Part shown: piece after piece, positions 8,988 through 19,574 of the stretch
How the letters are laid out: every line of letters begins with the position of its first letter
How positions within the stretch are numbered: position 1 is the first letter of the stretch
Assembly (NCBI RefSeq): GCF_005862305.2
Contig: NZ_CP054021.1
Span: 868,001 to 932,000, forward strand
Source of the DNA: Rhizobium indicum
Lineage (GTDB): Bacteria; Pseudomonadota; Alphaproteobacteria; Rhizobiales; Rhizobiaceae
Direction of reading: 5' to 3'
Length of the DNA stretch: 64,000 bases
Position numbers and translations under genes: made by a program
Notes under the pieces: generated by a model
Seen by the model: the letters and a program-made list of their open reading frames with translations, nothing else
Databases searched by the model: none
Told to the model about the DNA's origin: nothing

Positions 8988-10310
8988 TTAAGCCACGAAC
9001 CGATTAATCGCCGCTTCGATGGTCATCGTTTCGCGGGCGCCGGTCTTGCGGTCCTTCACTTCCACTTCGCCGTTTGCGACCGCGCGCGGGCCGGCGATGA
9101 TCTGGACGGGTACACCGATCAGGTCGGCGGTCGCGAATTTCGTGCCGGCCCGGTCGTCGGTATCGTCATAGAGCACATCCTTGCCGGCCTTGCTAAGCGC
9201 GGCATAGATCAACTCGCAGGTATCGTCACAGGCCTGATCGCCCGCCTTCATGTTGATCACAACGATATCGAAGGGTGCGACCGATGCCGGCCAGATGATT
9301 CCGTTATCATCATGCGATGCTTCGATGATGGCGGGAACAAGGCGTGTCGGGCCGATACCGTAGGAACCCATATGAACGAAGTGTTCCTTGCCATCAGGTC
9401 CCTGCACTTTTGCGCCCATCGGCTCGGAATATTTCGTGCCGAAATAGAAGATGTGGCCGACCTCGATGCCGCGCGCCGACAGGCGGTCGCCTTCGGGAAC
9501 GGCGTTGAAAGCCGCCTCGTCGTGCATTTCCGAGGTTGCCGCATAGAGCGAGGTCCATTTGTCGAAGATCGCCTGTAGGCCCTCGACGCTGTCGAAATCG
9601 GTGTGTTCGCCAGGAATATCGAAATCGACGAAATCCTTGTGGCAGAAGACTTCGGATTCGCCGGTATCGGCGAGGATGATGAATTCATGGCTGAGCTTGC
9701 CGCCGATCGGGCCGGTGTCGGCGCGCATCGGGATGGCGCGCAGGCCGAGCCGGTCGAAGGTTCTGAGATAGGCGGCGAACATCTTGTTATAGGAATGCTC
9801 CGCCCCCTCGCGCGTCAGATCGAAGGAATAGGCATCCTTCATCATGAATTCACGCGAGCGCATGGTGCCGAAGCGCGGACGGATCTCATCACGGAACTTC
9901 AGCTGGATATGATAGAGATTGAGCGGCAGATCCTTGTAGGACTTGACGGAGGAGCGGAAAATATCCGTCACCATCTCTTCGTTGGTGGGGCCGTAGAGCA
10001 TCGGCCGATCCTGACGGTCCTTGATGCGCAGCATCTCCTTGCCGTAGGCGTCGTAGCGGCCGCTTTCCTGCCAGAGTTCGGCCGATTGCAGGGTCGGCAT
10101 CGACAGCTCGATGGCACCGGCGCGGTTCTGCTCGTCGCGGATAATGGCGTTGACTTTGTCGAGCACACGCTTGCCGAGCGGCAACCAGGAATAAATGCCC
10201 TGCGACTGCTGGCGGATCATGCCGGCGCGCAGCATCAGCCGGTGGGAGACGATTTCCGCCTCCTTGGGGTTTTCCTTAAGGATGGGCATGAAATAGCGGG
10301 ACAGACGCAT
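8988..10310 (-). CDS. proS: Prolyl-tRNA synthetase (short alphaproteobacterial type)
   Basis: Class II synthetase that charges tRNA-Pro in the cytoplasm. At 440 residues it lacks the INS editing domain of the long E. coli form, as is normal in rhizobia. Class II motifs are visible: motif 2 region ([25 protein letters not shown], split here by description) and motif 3 ([15 protein letters not shown]). The anticodon-binding domain begins near [13 protein letters not shown]. The ATG gives the usual family N-terminus [13 protein letters not shown]. It is the first gene of proS-lolC-lolD and is divergent from the small RNA upstream. Confidence 0.96.
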   Translation of the reverse strand: MRLSRYFMPILKENPKEAEIVSHRLMLRAGMIRQQSQGIYSWLPLGKRVLDKVNAIIRDEQNRAGAIELSMPTLQSAELWQESGRYDAYGKEMLRIKDRQDRPMLYGPTNEEMVTDIFRSSVKSYKDLPLNLYHIQLKFRDEIRPRFGTMRSREFMMKDAYSFDLTREGAEHSYNKMFAAYLRTFDRLGLRAIPMRADTGPIGGKLSHEFIILADTGESEVFCHKDFVDFDIPGEHTDFDSVEGLQAIFDKWTSLYAATSEMHDEAAFNAVPEGDRLSARGIEVGHIFYFGTKYSEPMGAKVQGPDGKEHFVHMGSYGIGPTRLVPAIIEASHDDNGIIWPASVAPFDIVVINMKAGDQACDDTCELIYAALSKAGKDVLYDDTDDRAGTKFATADLIGVPVQIIAGPRAVANGEVEVKDRKTGARETMTIEAAINRFVA

Positions 10311-10559
10311 GGCGGATTCCGGAGCAGTTGAGATCCCGCAGCAGGCGGAATCGAAAGACCATTGTTAATGTCGGGAGCGTTCATAGCCGCTTCGCGGCAG
10401 GAAGGAAACCCGCAACGGATGCCGGCAACCTCCCGGAAGCGCATGTTCGCACCCGCAAAATGAAAGGGCATGAAAAAGCGCGTGTTTATAAGGACTTGAA
10501 CGAAAATCTTGTCAACAGAAAAATTTTGCTAGAGTGTAGCAAAAATGCAAAAAAAGCTG

Positions 10560-10588
10560 ATGACAAAGCCCAATGTTTGAGCTAGTTT
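10560..10588 (+). promoter_or_regulatory. Sigma-70-type promoter for the small RNA
   Basis: ATGACA, 17 bases, TAGTTT. Shifted by one base it reads GATGAC-N17-CTAGTT, four of six matches at each element to the rhizobial consensus CTTGAC-N17-CTATAT. Transcription would start near 10594. Confidence 0.45.
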
Positions 10589-10593
10589 TAGCT

Positions 10594-10738
10594 CACAAAA
10601 CAGGCAGGAAGTTAAATTCTTGCCGAATTCGCGGTCAAGTCTTGGGAGGATCAGATCTTAGGCGCGCTCGTCGCAGCCCCGGCAACGGTTACAGATCACG
10701 CGATACTTAAAACAAGGCTTTTAGCCTTGTTTTTTTTT
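10594..10738 (+). ncRNA. Small trans-acting RNA candidate, alpha-r9 (Smr9C)-like
   Basis: No credible ORF lies here, yet the stretch ends in one of the best intrinsic terminators in the window and has a plausible promoter just upstream, giving a transcript of about 145 bases. A hairpin (GGCAGGAA, loop GTTAAA, TTCTTGCC) sits at 10603-10624 near the 5' end, followed by a mostly unpaired middle containing GGGAGGATCAGATC. The rhizobial alpha-r9 family, as I recall it, is 144-158 nt and in S. meliloti lies in the proS/nuo neighbourhood. Length and location fit, but family membership was not tested by alignment. Confidence 0.62.
10709..10738 (+). terminator. Intrinsic terminator of the small RNA
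   Basis: Stem AACAAGGC, loop TTTTA, stem GCCTTGTT, extended by A:T pairs and followed by a run of nine T. No annotated plus-strand gene precedes it, which is the main argument for an RNA gene. Confidence 0.85.
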
Positions 10739-10900
10739 GGCTTTTCGGCCTCCATCCCATCCAAAAACCCGGCCGACTTCCGTTAGGGGATGGCCTTCAT
10801 TCCGTTACGAGAGCTCTTTGCCCCAACAGTATGACGCTGGTATGACGAAATTCGCTTTCAATAGGTTTACATCTGCTCAAAGTTTGAGCAAAAGCCATCC

Positions 10901-11176
10901 CTAATAGAAACTGGGGCCAAGTTGCGGCAGGGCGTCGAAGCCCCAGCCGAAATAGGTGTCGCAGACATACCAGAGGCCGTAGACCAGGGCTGAAATCAGC
11001 GTCGTCAGCGAAAACACGAAAGCGGCCCGAAACCGGGTGGGCGCGCTTGGAACAGTGCCGAGCACGACGTCGTTGTCGTCCGCCTGGGTGCGCAGGCCGA
11101 TCGGCAGGACGGCAAAAAGCGTCATCCACCAGATGATGAAATAGACGGCAAATCCCTGAAGAAAGATCTGGAGCAT
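10901..11176 (-). CDS. DUF1467 family membrane protein
   Basis: Small inner-membrane protein of about 91 residues with two hydrophobic segments (FAVYFIIWWMTLFAVLPIG and FRAAFVFSLTTLISALVYGLWYV) joined by the family's conserved loop LRTQADDNDVVLGTVPSAPTR. The role is unknown. The ATG beginning MLQIFLQGF is preferred; a frame-open ATG 10 codons upstream lies inside the left arm of the palindromic repeat. In rhizobia the gene commonly follows mce and precedes proS, as here. A small inverted repeat (TGCTCAAA/TTTGAGCA) lies just after the stop. Confidence 0.8.
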   Translation of the reverse strand: MLQIFLQGFAVYFIIWWMTLFAVLPIGLRTQADDNDVVLGTVPSAPTRFRAAFVFSLTTLISALVYGLWYVCDTYFGWGFDALPQLGPSFY

Positions 11177-11198
11177 ATGGTTCCCGTTGGTGTCGCGC

Positions 11199-11292
11199 TG
11201 CTGCATTCCTTAAATCGGAATCGATTTAAGGAATGCAGCAATTTAAATTGTTACAGCGTCCTTTGCGCGTCTTAGAAGACACGCGGCGCTGT
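11199..11292. repeat. RIME-like two-hairpin intergenic repeat
   Basis: Left half: a perfect 19-base inverted repeat, TGCTGCATTCCTTAAATCG with a 4-base loop GAAT (11199-11240). Right half: an imperfect stem, ACAGCG at 11253 pairing with CGCTGT ending at 11292, enclosing GCGCGTCTT/AAGACACGC. The two-arm layout is that of Rhizobium-specific intergenic mosaic elements. It lies between mce and the DUF1467 gene and would fold in minus-strand mRNA. Confidence 0.7.
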
Positions 11293-11400
11293 AATATCGC
11301 GTCCTTATACGGTGGAATGGCGACCAACTCAAAGAGGACGAAAGGTTTAGCCGTCTTCGGGTCACTCTGCCGCAGCAGGACTATCACTCTGCCGCAGGGC

Positions 11401-11805
11401 TCAGGCCTGTTCGAGTTCGATCAGCGTGCCGAAGAAATCCTTGGGATGCAGAAAGAGCACCGGCTTGCCATGTGCGCCGATCTTCGGCTGGCCATCGCCG
11501 AGCACTCTTGCGCCCGCCTCTACCAGCCGGTCTCGGGCGAGAAGGATATTGTCCACCTCATAGCAGATGTGGTGCATGCCACCGGACGGGTTCTTTTCGA
11601 GGAAGGCTGCGATCGGCGAAGTATCGCCGAGCGGTTGCAGCAATTCGACCTTGGTGTTCGGCAATTCGACGAAGACGACGGTGACGCCGTGTTCCGGCAG
11701 AGCCTGCGGCTGCGATACGGCAGCGCCCAGCGTATCGCGATAGGCCGCCGTCGCCGCGGCCAGATCGGGCACGGCGATGGCGATATGGTTGACCCGGCCG
11801 AGCAT
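11401..11805 (-). CDS. mce: Methylmalonyl-CoA epimerase
   Basis: Interconverts (R)- and (S)-methylmalonyl-CoA in propionate/odd-chain metabolism. The 134-residue protein is a single VOC (glyoxalase/bleomycin) fold unit. It starts MLGRVNHIAIAVPDL with the first metal His, has GGMHHICYEVDNI in the middle, and ends in the family's KDFFGTLIELEQ with the metal Glu. It begins two bases after the rnj stop, so it is surely co-transcribed. A RIME-like repeat follows the gene. Confidence 0.92.
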   Translation of the reverse strand: MLGRVNHIAIAVPDLAAATAAYRDTLGAAVSQPQALPEHGVTVVFVELPNTKVELLQPLGDTSPIAAFLEKNPSGGMHHICYEVDNILLARDRLVEAGARVLGDGQPKIGAHGKPVLFLHPKDFFGTLIELEQA

Positions 11806-11807
11806 GG

Positions 11808-13478
11808 TCAGACCTTGGTGACGAAGGCGGTGACAACGGGCTTCTTGCCCCAGGCTTGGTTCGCAGCCGAGCGAATGGCCCGGCGCACGGCCTCCTGCAG
11901 CATGTCGATATCCTTGCGGCGGGCGCGCGGAATGCTCTCGATGGCGCTGATCGCGGCGTCGAAGAGCGTGTCTTCCATCTCATCGCCCTCGTCGTCATAG
12001 ACCGGCAGGCCGATCGAAACGAGATCGGGATCGCCGACGATGTCATAGCGGGCGTCGAGCAAGACGTTGACTGCGACATGGCCGACATAGGAGAGCTTCT
12101 TGCGCTCGCCGATACCCATCTCGTCGAAATCGCCGATCAGCGAGCCGTCCTTATAGATGCGGCCATGCGGCGCCTCGCCGATCACCTCTACGGGACCCGG
12201 CGCCAGCCGCAGGATATCGCCGTTGCGCACCCGCGGCACCAGTGCGATGCCGGATTGCTCGGCAAGTTCCTTATGCGCCGTCAGATGTGTTGCCTCGCCA
12301 TGCACCGGCACGACGATCTTCGGCCGTGTCCACTCATACATCCGCTGCAACTCGTTGCGGCGCGGATGGCCGGAAACGTGGACCAATGCCTCGGTATCCG
12401 TGATGATGTGCACACCCTGCTCGACGAGGCCGTTCTTGATGTCCTGGATCGCCTTCTCGTTGCCGGGAATGGCGCGCGAGGAAAAGACGACGATATCGCC
12501 TGCCGTAAACGCCACATTGCGCATCTCATCGCGCGAGAGTTTGGCAAGGGCTGCCCGCGCCTCGCCCTGGCTGCCGGTCAGGATGACGACGACCTTGTCG
12601 CGCGGGATATAGCCGTATTCGTCCTCGGAGATGAAGGGCTTCACACCTTCCATCAGGCCGATGTCCTGGGCAACGTTCACGACGCGCTTCAGCGAACTGC
12701 CGAGCAGCAGCACTTCGCGGCCTGCCGCCTCTGCAGCCTCGGCAACAGTACGGATGCGCCCGACATTCGACGAGAAGGTGGTGATCGCCACCCGGCCCTC
12801 GGCATTCTCGATGATCTTACGCAGGCTTTCGGACACATCCTTCTCGGAGGGCGAAACACCGTCGCGCAGCGCATTGGTGGAATCGCACATCAGCGCCAGC
12901 ACGCCCTCGTCGCCGAGTTGGCGGAAACGTGTCTCGTCGGTCAGGGGCCCGAGCGAAGGCTCGTGGTCGATCTTCCAGTCGCCTGTATGGATGACATTGC
13001 CGACCGGCGTGCGGATCATCAGCGACATCGGCTCGGGGATCGAATGGTTGACGGCGACACCTTCGATGCTGAACGGGCCGACATTGATCGTATCGCCGGC
13101 CTTGAACGGCGTCACCGGCACTTCGCCGATCGTCGCCTTCTCGAAATTGCGCTTGGCTTCGAGCAGACCTGCGGTAAAACCAGAGGCATAGACCGGCACG
13201 TTGAGGCCGGGCCAGAGATCGGCGAGCGCACCATAATGGTCTTCATGCGCATGGGTGATGATGATCGCCTTGAGGTTCTTTCGTTCGCTGGCGAGGAAGC
13301 GGATATCCGGCAGTACGAGGTCGACGCCCGGCAGGTCAGGCCCGGGAAAAGTGACGCCACAATCGACCATGATCCACTGGCGATGCTCGGGCGGGCCGTA
13401 GCCGTAGAGAGCGAGATTCATGCCAATCTCACCGACACCGCCCAGAGGCAGGAATACCAGTTCGTCCTGTTTCGCCAT
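11808..13478 (-). CDS. rnj: Ribonuclease J
   Basis: Metallo-beta-lactamase/beta-CASP exo/endoribonuclease for mRNA turnover and rRNA maturation. The 556-residue product has the zinc motif HAHEDH (THAHEDHYGAL, about residue 76-81), the HTGDWKID block, the beta-CASP segments (TGSQGEARAAL, VHVSGHPRRNEL) and VPVHGEATHL, then the C-terminal domain ending VTAFVTKV. In the alphaproteobacteria RNase J exists beside RNase E. It is 17 bases downstream of birA and two bases upstream of mce. Confidence 0.95.
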   Translation of the reverse strand: MAKQDELVFLPLGGVGEIGMNLALYGYGPPEHRQWIMVDCGVTFPGPDLPGVDLVLPDIRFLASERKNLKAIIITHAHEDHYGALADLWPGLNVPVYASGFTAGLLEAKRNFEKATIGEVPVTPFKAGDTINVGPFSIEGVAVNHSIPEPMSLMIRTPVGNVIHTGDWKIDHEPSLGPLTDETRFRQLGDEGVLALMCDSTNALRDGVSPSEKDVSESLRKIIENAEGRVAITTFSSNVGRIRTVAEAAEAAGREVLLLGSSLKRVVNVAQDIGLMEGVKPFISEDEYGYIPRDKVVVILTGSQGEARAALAKLSRDEMRNVAFTAGDIVVFSSRAIPGNEKAIQDIKNGLVEQGVHIITDTEALVHVSGHPRRNELQRMYEWTRPKIVVPVHGEATHLTAHKELAEQSGIALVPRVRNGDILRLAPGPVEVIGEAPHGRIYKDGSLIGDFDEMGIGERKKLSYVGHVAVNVLLDARYDIVGDPDLVSIGLPVYDDEGDEMEDTLFDAAISAIESIPRARRKDIDMLQEAVRRAIRSAANQAWGKKPVVTAFVTKV

Positions 13479-13495
13479 AATTTTCGTTTTTTCCG

Positions 13496-14260
13496 CTATC
13501 CAAAAAACACATCACCGGCAGCAATGGGCATTATCCTGCCAGCGCCGGTATCGAGCATCAACAAGCCATTATCATCAATTCCGGCGAATTGTCCGGAAAT
13601 CGATCGGTCCGGCAAATTGACCGTAATCTTTTCGCCGATGCCGCAGGCGATGGCGCGCCAGAGCGTCGTGATCTCGCCGACGCCACGGCCCTGGTCCCAT
13701 ATTTCAAGCACTTCCGCCGTGGCGGCGAAGAGATGCGCGAAAAGTTCCTCCGGCGACGCCGCACTTCCCTGCTGACGCAGGCAGGTAACGGGGTAGAGCG
13801 GATTGTCGGGCATTATCGAGATATTGATGCCGATGCCGACGATCAGCGCGTAACGGCCGTCCGGCAGCCCCTCGCCTTCGACGAGAATGCCGCAGGTCTT
13901 CTTTCGGCCGATGAGGATATCGTTCGGCCATTTGACCTCGAGCGGTTCGGCGCCCAGTGGCAACATCCTGCGGATCGCCTGGTGCACGGCAACGGCGATT
14001 GCCAGCGGCAGCGAGCCCAGCCGCTCCATCGGCGCCGGGTCGATCAGGAGAAGGGAAGCGTAGAGATTGCCGCGCTCGGAAACCCAGAGCCTGCCGCGGC
14101 GGCCGCGACCGCCCGTCTGCCTCTCGGCGGTCACCCAGAGATTACCGCCATCGCCCGCCCGAGCCCGGGCGAGGCATTCGCTGTTGGTGGACGATGTTTC
14201 CGACAGAGCCTCGTGCCTGAAATCGCCGAGCGATATCCGGCGCCGTCCGTCGGAAGCCAT
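13496..14260 (-). CDS. birA: Biotin--[acetyl-CoA-carboxylase] ligase
   Basis: Attaches biotin to the carrier protein of acetyl-CoA carboxylase and other biotin enzymes. The 254-residue protein holds the catalytic block (TAERQTGGRGRRGRLW; GRGRRG-type biotinyl-AMP loop) and EVKWPNDILI, and ends with a short SH3-like C-domain. It lacks the N-terminal helix-turn-helix of E. coli BirA, so it is a monofunctional enzyme and not a repressor. The ATG overlaps the nuoN stop as TGATG; an extra in-frame TTG one codon before is not needed. Confidence 0.93.
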   Translation of the reverse strand: MASDGRRRISLGDFRHEALSETSSTNSECLARARAGDGGNLWVTAERQTGGRGRRGRLWVSERGNLYASLLLIDPAPMERLGSLPLAIAVAVHQAIRRMLPLGAEPLEVKWPNDILIGRKKTCGILVEGEGLPDGRYALIVGIGINISIMPDNPLYPVTCLRQQGSAASPEELFAHLFAATAEVLEIWDQGRGVGEITTLWRAIACGIGEKITVNLPDRSISGQFAGIDDNGLLMLDTGAGRIMPIAAGDVFFG

Positions 14261-15705
14261 CAAAAGAGCGTCGCAGCAGCTAGCTCTGCCGCACCGCCGA
14301 TCGGGCCGCCGATGAGGACATAGGCGGTGACGAAGAGACCGGAGAGACCGAAGACCAGACGCAGAGAACCGGAGACACGGGCGAATTCGCCGGTCGCCTC
14401 ATCGAACCACATCAGCTTGATGACACGCAGATAATAGTAAGCGCCGACGACCGAGGCGAGAACGCCGATGATGGCGAGCGCATAGAGCTTGGCCTCGATG
14501 GCGGCAACGAAGACGAAGTACTTCGCGAAGAAGCCGGCGAGCGGCGGGATGCCGGCGAGCGAGAACATCAGCGCCGTCAGCACCACGGCCATGAACGGGT
14601 TGGTTGTGGAGAGGCCGGCGAGATCGTCGACATTCTCGACGACGGTGCCGTCCTTGCGGCGCATCGACATGATGATCGCAAAGGTGCCGAGCGTCATGAC
14701 CATGTAGATGACCATATAAAGCATGACGCCGGTGACGCCGGTCTGGTTGCCGGCGGCAAGGCCGACCAGCGCATAACCCATGTGGCCGATAGAGGAATAG
14801 GCCATCAGTCGCTTGATGTTCTTCTGGCCGATCGCGGCAAACGAACCGAGCAGCATCGAGGCGATCGAGATGAAGACGACGACCTGCTGCCAGTCCGCCA
14901 GAACCGGCTGGAAGGCGGTAATGACGATGCGGGTCATCATCGCCATGGCAGCAACCTTGGGTGCTGCGGCAAGGAAGGCGGTCACCGGCGTCGGCGCGCC
15001 CTCGTAAACATCCGGCGTCCACATATGGAAGGGAACAGCGGAGATCTTGAAGGCGATGCCGGCGAGGATGAAGACCAGGCCGAAGATCAAGCCGAGCGAA
15101 CGCGCACCCTCAACGGACAGCGCCTGGGCGATTTCGGAGAAGTGGGTGTGGCCGGTGAAGCCGTAGACCAGCGACATGCCGTAGAGCAGCATGCCGGAGG
15201 AAAGCGCGCCGAGGACGAAATATTTCAGGCCGGCTTCGGTCGACTTCAGGCTGTCGCGGTTGATCGCGGCGACGACATAGAGCGCCAGCGACTGCAGTTC
15301 CAGCGCCAGATAGAGCGAGATCAGGTCATTGGCCGAAATCATCAGCAGGATGCCGAGGGTCGCAAGTACCAGGAGAACCGGGAACTCGAACTTGTCGAGC
15401 TGATTTTCGCGGGCGTGGCCAATCGACATGAACATGGCGACCAGCGAACCAATGAGCGCCACCAGCTTCATGAAGCGCGAGAAGCCGTCGGCCATGTAGA
15501 CGCCGCCATAGGCAAGGCCTTCTGCGGGCACGAAGAGCAGCCACAGGCCGGAGGCCAGGAGCAGGACGATGGCCAAGCCGGTGACGACAAGGCCCGACCG
15601 CTCGCCTGAGAAGACGCCGACCATCAACAGGACAAGGGCGCCGACCGCGAGGATGAGCTCCGGCGCGGAAAGATGCAGACTGAGGAGAATTGTTTCAGCG
15701 GTCAT
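14260..15705 (-). CDS. nuoN: NADH-quinone oxidoreductase subunit N
   Basis: Antiporter-like membrane subunit of complex I involved in proton pumping, 481 residues of almost continuous hydrophobic helices. The conserved lysines and the broken helix region typical of the Nuo L/M/N family lie around [15 protein letters not shown] and [17 protein letters not shown] use the ATG ([10 protein letters not shown]) in place of the TTG two codons upstream. The stop overlaps birA, and nuoM ends 18 bases before it, so the operon continues without a break. Confidence 0.97.
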   Translation of the reverse strand: MTAETILLSLHLSAPELILAVGALVLLMVGVFSGERSGLVVTGLAIVLLLASGLWLLFVPAEGLAYGGVYMADGFSRFMKLVALIGSLVAMFMSIGHARENQLDKFEFPVLLVLATLGILLMISANDLISLYLALELQSLALYVVAAINRDSLKSTEAGLKYFVLGALSSGMLLYGMSLVYGFTGHTHFSEIAQALSVEGARSLGLIFGLVFILAGIAFKISAVPFHMWTPDVYEGAPTPVTAFLAAAPKVAAMAMMTRIVITAFQPVLADWQQVVVFISIASMLLGSFAAIGQKNIKRLMAYSSIGHMGYALVGLAAGNQTGVTGVMLYMVIYMVMTLGTFAIIMSMRRKDGTVVENVDDLAGLSTTNPFMAVVLTALMFSLAGIPPLAGFFAKYFVFVAAIEAKLYALAIIGVLASVVGAYYYLRVIKLMWFDEATGEFARVSGSLRLVFGLSGLFVTAYVLIGGPIGGAAELAAATLF

Positions 15706-15723
15706 GTCCAATAAGTCCCGTCA

Positions 15724-17235
15724 TCATTTCATAGACAGCGCAACATTCTGCGCTGCGTGCACGGCGGCCGTGTAGTTGTTGACCAGCAGATCCACCGAGG
15801 CGGCCGTCGCATCGAAGACCGGAGCCGGATAAACGCCGAAGAAGATGGTCAGCGCGACTAGCGGGTAGAGGATCAGCTGTTCGCGCGGCGAAAGATCGAG
15901 CAGCGCCTTCAGCTTCTCCTTCTCCAGCGCACCGAAGATCACCCGGCGATAAAGCCAGAGCGCGTAGGCGGCCGAGAGGATGACGCCGGTGGCGGCAAAG
16001 AGCGCCACCCAGGTGTTGACCCGGAAGACACCGATCAGCGTCAGGAATTCGCCGACGAAGCCGGACGTGCCGGGAAGCCCGACATTGGCCATAGTGAAGA
16101 CCATCATCGCCACGGCATATTTCGGCATGTTGTTGACGAGGCCGCCATAGGCGTTGATCTCGCGGGTGTGGGTGCGGTCGTAGACGACGCCGACGCAGAG
16201 GAAGAGCGCGCCGGAGACGATGCCGTGCGAGAGCATCTGGAAGATCGAGCCTTGGACGCCCTGCATATTGGCGGCAAAGATGCCCATGGTCACGTAGCCC
16301 ATGTGGGCCACGGAGGAATAGGCGATCAGCTTCTTGATATCGTCCTGCATCATCGCCACCAGAGAAGTGTAGATGATGGCGATGACGGACATGGCAAAGA
16401 CGAGCGGCGCGAAATAATCGGACGCGACCGGGAACATGCCGAGCGAGAAGCGGATGAGACCGTAGCCGCCGAGCTTCAGCAGTACGCCGGCCAGGATCAC
16501 CGAGCCAGCCGTCGGCGCCTGAACGTGGGCATCGGGAAGCCAGGTATGGACCGGCCACATCGGCATCTTCACCGCAAAGGAGGCGAAGAAGGCAAGCCAT
16601 AACCAGGTCTGCAGCGCCGGCGGGAACTTGTAGGCGAGCAGCGCGGTGATGTCGGTCGTGCCGGCCTGCCAGTACATCGCCATGATGGCGAGCAACATCA
16701 GCACCGAGCCGAGTAGCGTATAGAGGAAGAACTTGTAGCTCGCATAGACGCGGTCCTTGCCGCCCCAGACGCCGATGATCAGGAACATCGGAATAAGGCC
16801 CGCCTCGAAGAAGACGTAGAAGAGCACGATATCGAGCGAGACGAAGACGCCGATCATCATCGTTTCGAGGATGAGGAAGGCGATCATGTATTCCTTCAGG
16901 CGCTTCTCGATCGAGAGCCAGCTCGCCAGCACGCAGAAGGGCATAAGGAAAGTCGACAGGATGACGAACAGCATCGAGATGCCGTCGATGCCGACGTGGT
17001 AGCCGATGCCGGTGCCGAGCCAGTTATGCTTCTCGACCATCTGGAAGCCGGGATTGGCATTGTCGAAGCCGATCCAGATGAAGAGCGAGACGACGAAGGT
17101 GAAGACGGTGGTGATCAGCGAGATCCACAGCACGTTCTTCCGGCCGGTTTCGCTCTCGCCGTTCATCAATAGCAGGAGCACCACGCCGACGAGCGGCAGA
17201 AAGGTGACCGTTGAAAGAATAGGCCAATCGGTCAT
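15724..17235 (-). CDS. nuoM: NADH-quinone oxidoreductase subunit M
   Basis: Second antiporter-like subunit of the complex I membrane arm (503 residues). The family landmarks are present: [17 protein letters not shown] with the key Glu, [20 protein letters not shown], and [15 protein letters not shown] with the lysine-containing helix. The start codon shares its first base with the nuoL stop (TGATG), a sign of translational coupling that keeps the subunits in step. Confidence 0.98.
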   Translation of the reverse strand: MTDWPILSTVTFLPLVGVVLLLLMNGESETGRKNVLWISLITTVFTFVVSLFIWIGFDNANPGFQMVEKHNWLGTGIGYHVGIDGISMLFVILSTFLMPFCVLASWLSIEKRLKEYMIAFLILETMMIGVFVSLDIVLFYVFFEAGLIPMFLIIGVWGGKDRVYASYKFFLYTLLGSVLMLLAIMAMYWQAGTTDITALLAYKFPPALQTWLWLAFFASFAVKMPMWPVHTWLPDAHVQAPTAGSVILAGVLLKLGGYGLIRFSLGMFPVASDYFAPLVFAMSVIAIIYTSLVAMMQDDIKKLIAYSSVAHMGYVTMGIFAANMQGVQGSIFQMLSHGIVSGALFLCVGVVYDRTHTREINAYGGLVNNMPKYAVAMMVFTMANVGLPGTSGFVGEFLTLIGVFRVNTWVALFAATGVILSAAYALWLYRRVIFGALEKEKLKALLDLSPREQLILYPLVALTIFFGVYPAPVFDATAASVDLLVNNYTAAVHAAQNVALSMK

Positions 17236-19235
17236 CAGAAGGAACTCCCGAGCATCATCCAGGTAACGAGCGCCGCAACGCCGATCAGCATGGCGAAGGC
17301 GTAGTGATAGAGGTAACCGGTCTGCAGGCGCACCACCCGATCGGTGACTGCGACGACGCGGGCAGCGACACCGTTCGGGCCGTAGGTGTCGATGACGCCG
17401 ACATCACCCTTCTTCCACAGGAAGCGCCCGAGCGCCTTGGCGGAGCGGACGAAGAGGAAGTCATAGAGCTCGTCGAAATACCACTTGTTCAACAGGAACT
17501 GGTAGAGCACGCGATGCTGCTGCGCGAGGATGCGCGGCGTCTGCGGCGAGCGGATATACATGTACCAGGCGGTGACGAAACCGAGCACCATGGCGATGAA
17601 GGGGCTCAAGGCCACGAGCGCCGGCACATGGTGGAACTCTTTAACCAGTTCGTTCTCAGCGCCGGTAAAGAGCGCACCCTTCCAGAACTCGGCATATTCC
17701 TCGCCGTAGAACCTGCCTTCGAAGAAGTACCCGGCGAAAACTGCTCCAATTGCGAGGAGATAGAGCGGTACCAGCATGACCTGCGGCGACTCGTGGACGT
17801 GGTGCATCACCTCGTGCGAGGCGCGCGGCTTTCCATAGAAGGTCATGAAGATCAAGCGCCAGGAATAGAAGCTGGTGAACAGAGCCGCAATGACCAGCAG
17901 CGTGAAGGCAAAGCCGGAGACCGCCGAATGCGAAGCATAGGTCGCCTCGATGATCACGTCCTTGGAGTAGAAGCCGGCAAGACCGACCGGTGTGAAAGGA
18001 ATGCCGACGCCGGTGATTGCCAGCGTACCGACAATCATCATACGGAACGTCCACTTAATATGCGGCCGCAGGCCGCCCATGTAGCGCATGTCCTGCTCGC
18101 CATCGACGGCATGGATGACCGAGCCGGCGCAAAGGAAGAGCAGCGCCTTGAAGAAGGCATGGGTGAAGAGATGGAAGATCGCCGCGCCATAGGCCCCTAC
18201 CCCGAGCGCCACGAACATGTAGCCGAGCTGCGAGCAGGTGGAATAGGCGATGACGCGCTTGATGTCGTTCTGCACGAGGCCGACGGTTGCCGCGAAGAAG
18301 GCGGTGATGGCGCCGATCACGGTGACGACAACCAGCGCATCCGGCGACAGTTCGAAGAGCGGCGACATGCGGGCGACGAGGAAGACGCCGGCGGTGACCA
18401 TGGTGGCGGCATGGATCAGGGCCGAGACCGGGGTCGGGCCTTCCATGGCGTCAGGCAGCCAGGTGTGCAGCAGGAACTGCGCCGACTTGCCCATCGCGCC
18501 CATGAAGAGCAGCAGGCAGATGCCGGTCAGCGCATGCGCCTTGTCGAGCTGCATGCCGAAGAGATTGAGGAACACCTCGCCCGCTTCGCCGCCGCCTTCA
18601 TGCGGAGCGAAGTTCGAGGCATTGGCGAAGATCGTGTCGAGGTTGATCGAACCGAACAGCACGAAGACGCCGGCAATGCCGAGCACGAAACCGAAGTCGC
18701 CGACGCGGTTGACGATGAAGGCCTTCATCGCCGCAGCGGTCGCCGACGGCTTCTTGAACCAGAAGCCGATCAGCAGATAGGAGGCGAGACCGACGCCTTC
18801 CCAGCCGAAGAACATCTGGGCAAGGTTGTCAGCGGTCACCAGCATCAGCATGGCGAAGGTGAAGAGCGAGAGATAGGCGAAGAAGCGCGGGCGATGCGGA
18901 TCGGTATGCATGTAGCCGATCGAATAGACATGCACCAGCGTCGAGACCGTGTTGACGACGATCAGCATGACTGACGTCAGCGTATCCACGCGCAGCGACC
19001 AGGAGACGTCGATGCCGCCGGACTGGATCCAGCGCAGCACCTCGACCTTGATCGGACCGCCTTCGGCATGGCCCATGCCGACGGTGAAGAAGACGACCCA
19101 GGACAGGATGGCGGCGATGATCATCAGGCCGCTGGTGACATATTCCGAAGCCTTAGCGCCGATGGCGCGGCCGAAAAGGCCGGCGACGATCGCACCGATC
19201 AAGGGAAGAAAGACGATAGCCTTATAGAGGAACAT
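17235..19235 (-). CDS. nuoL: NADH-quinone oxidoreductase subunit L
   Basis: Distal antiporter-like subunit (666 residues), the one that carries the long lateral helix bracing the membrane arm. Landmarks are [44 protein letters not shown] and [12 protein letters not shown]. The C-terminal part (from about residue 560) contains the amphipathic helix and last membrane anchor. It starts seven bases after the nuoK stop. Confidence 0.98.
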   Translation of the reverse strand: MFLYKAIVFLPLIGAIVAGLFGRAIGAKASEYVTSGLMIIAAILSWVVFFTVGMGHAEGGPIKVEVLRWIQSGGIDVSWSLRVDTLTSVMLIVVNTVSTLVHVYSIGYMHTDPHRPRFFAYLSLFTFAMLMLVTADNLAQMFFGWEGVGLASYLLIGFWFKKPSATAAAMKAFIVNRVGDFGFVLGIAGVFVLFGSINLDTIFANASNFAPHEGGGEAGEVFLNLFGMQLDKAHALTGICLLLFMGAMGKSAQFLLHTWLPDAMEGPTPVSALIHAATMVTAGVFLVARMSPLFELSPDALVVVTVIGAITAFFAATVGLVQNDIKRVIAYSTCSQLGYMFVALGVGAYGAAIFHLFTHAFFKALLFLCAGSVIHAVDGEQDMRYMGGLRPHIKWTFRMMIVGTLAITGVGIPFTPVGLAGFYSKDVIIEATYASHSAVSGFAFTLLVIAALFTSFYSWRLIFMTFYGKPRASHEVMHHVHESPQVMLVPLYLLAIGAVFAGYFFEGRFYGEEYAEFWKGALFTGAENELVKEFHHVPALVALSPFIAMVLGFVTAWYMYIRSPQTPRILAQQHRVLYQFLLNKWYFDELYDFLFVRSAKALGRFLWKKGDVGVIDTYGPNGVAARVVAVTDRVVRLQTGYLYHYAFAMLIGVAALVTWMMLGSSF

Positions 19236-19242
19236 GAGCCAC

Positions 19243-19551
19243 TCAGCCCTTCATCATATTGACGTCTTCGACCGCGATCGAGCCGCGGTTGCGGTAGAAG
19301 ACAACGAGAATTGCAAGACCGATCGCCGCTTCGGCAGCCGCGACCGTCAGGATGAACAGCGCGAAGACCTGGCCGACGATGTCGTTCAGGAAGGAGGAGA
19401 AGGCGACCATGTTGATGTTGACGGCGAGCAGGATCAGTTCGATCGACATCAGGATGACGATGACGTTCTTCCGGTTCAGGAAGATGCCGAAGACGCCAAG
19501 CGTGAAGAGGATGGCGCTGACCGTCAGGTAGTGGGAAAGTCCGATGACCAT
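19243..19551 (-). CDS. nuoK: NADH-quinone oxidoreductase subunit K
   Basis: Small three-helix subunit of complex I (102 residues), homologous to MrpC and mitochondrial ND4L. The conserved membrane glutamates are visible in [11 protein letters not shown] and in the [12 protein letters not shown] helix. The length is standard and the ATG gives the family N-terminus [11 protein letters not shown]. Confidence 0.97.
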   Translation of the reverse strand: MVIGLSHYLTVSAILFTLGVFGIFLNRKNVIVILMSIELILLAVNINMVAFSSFLNDIVGQVFALFILTVAAAEAAIGLAILVVFYRNRGSIAVEDVNMMKG

Positions 19552-19574
19552 GTTCTTTGTTCCTTGACCTGCCT

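Noticed and set aside
10830..10851. Direct repeat GTATGACGCTG/GTATGACGAA read as a PHO box
   Set aside because: Each half-site keeps only GTCAT of the consensus, and the next minus-strand start (proS) is over 500 bases away behind the small RNA.
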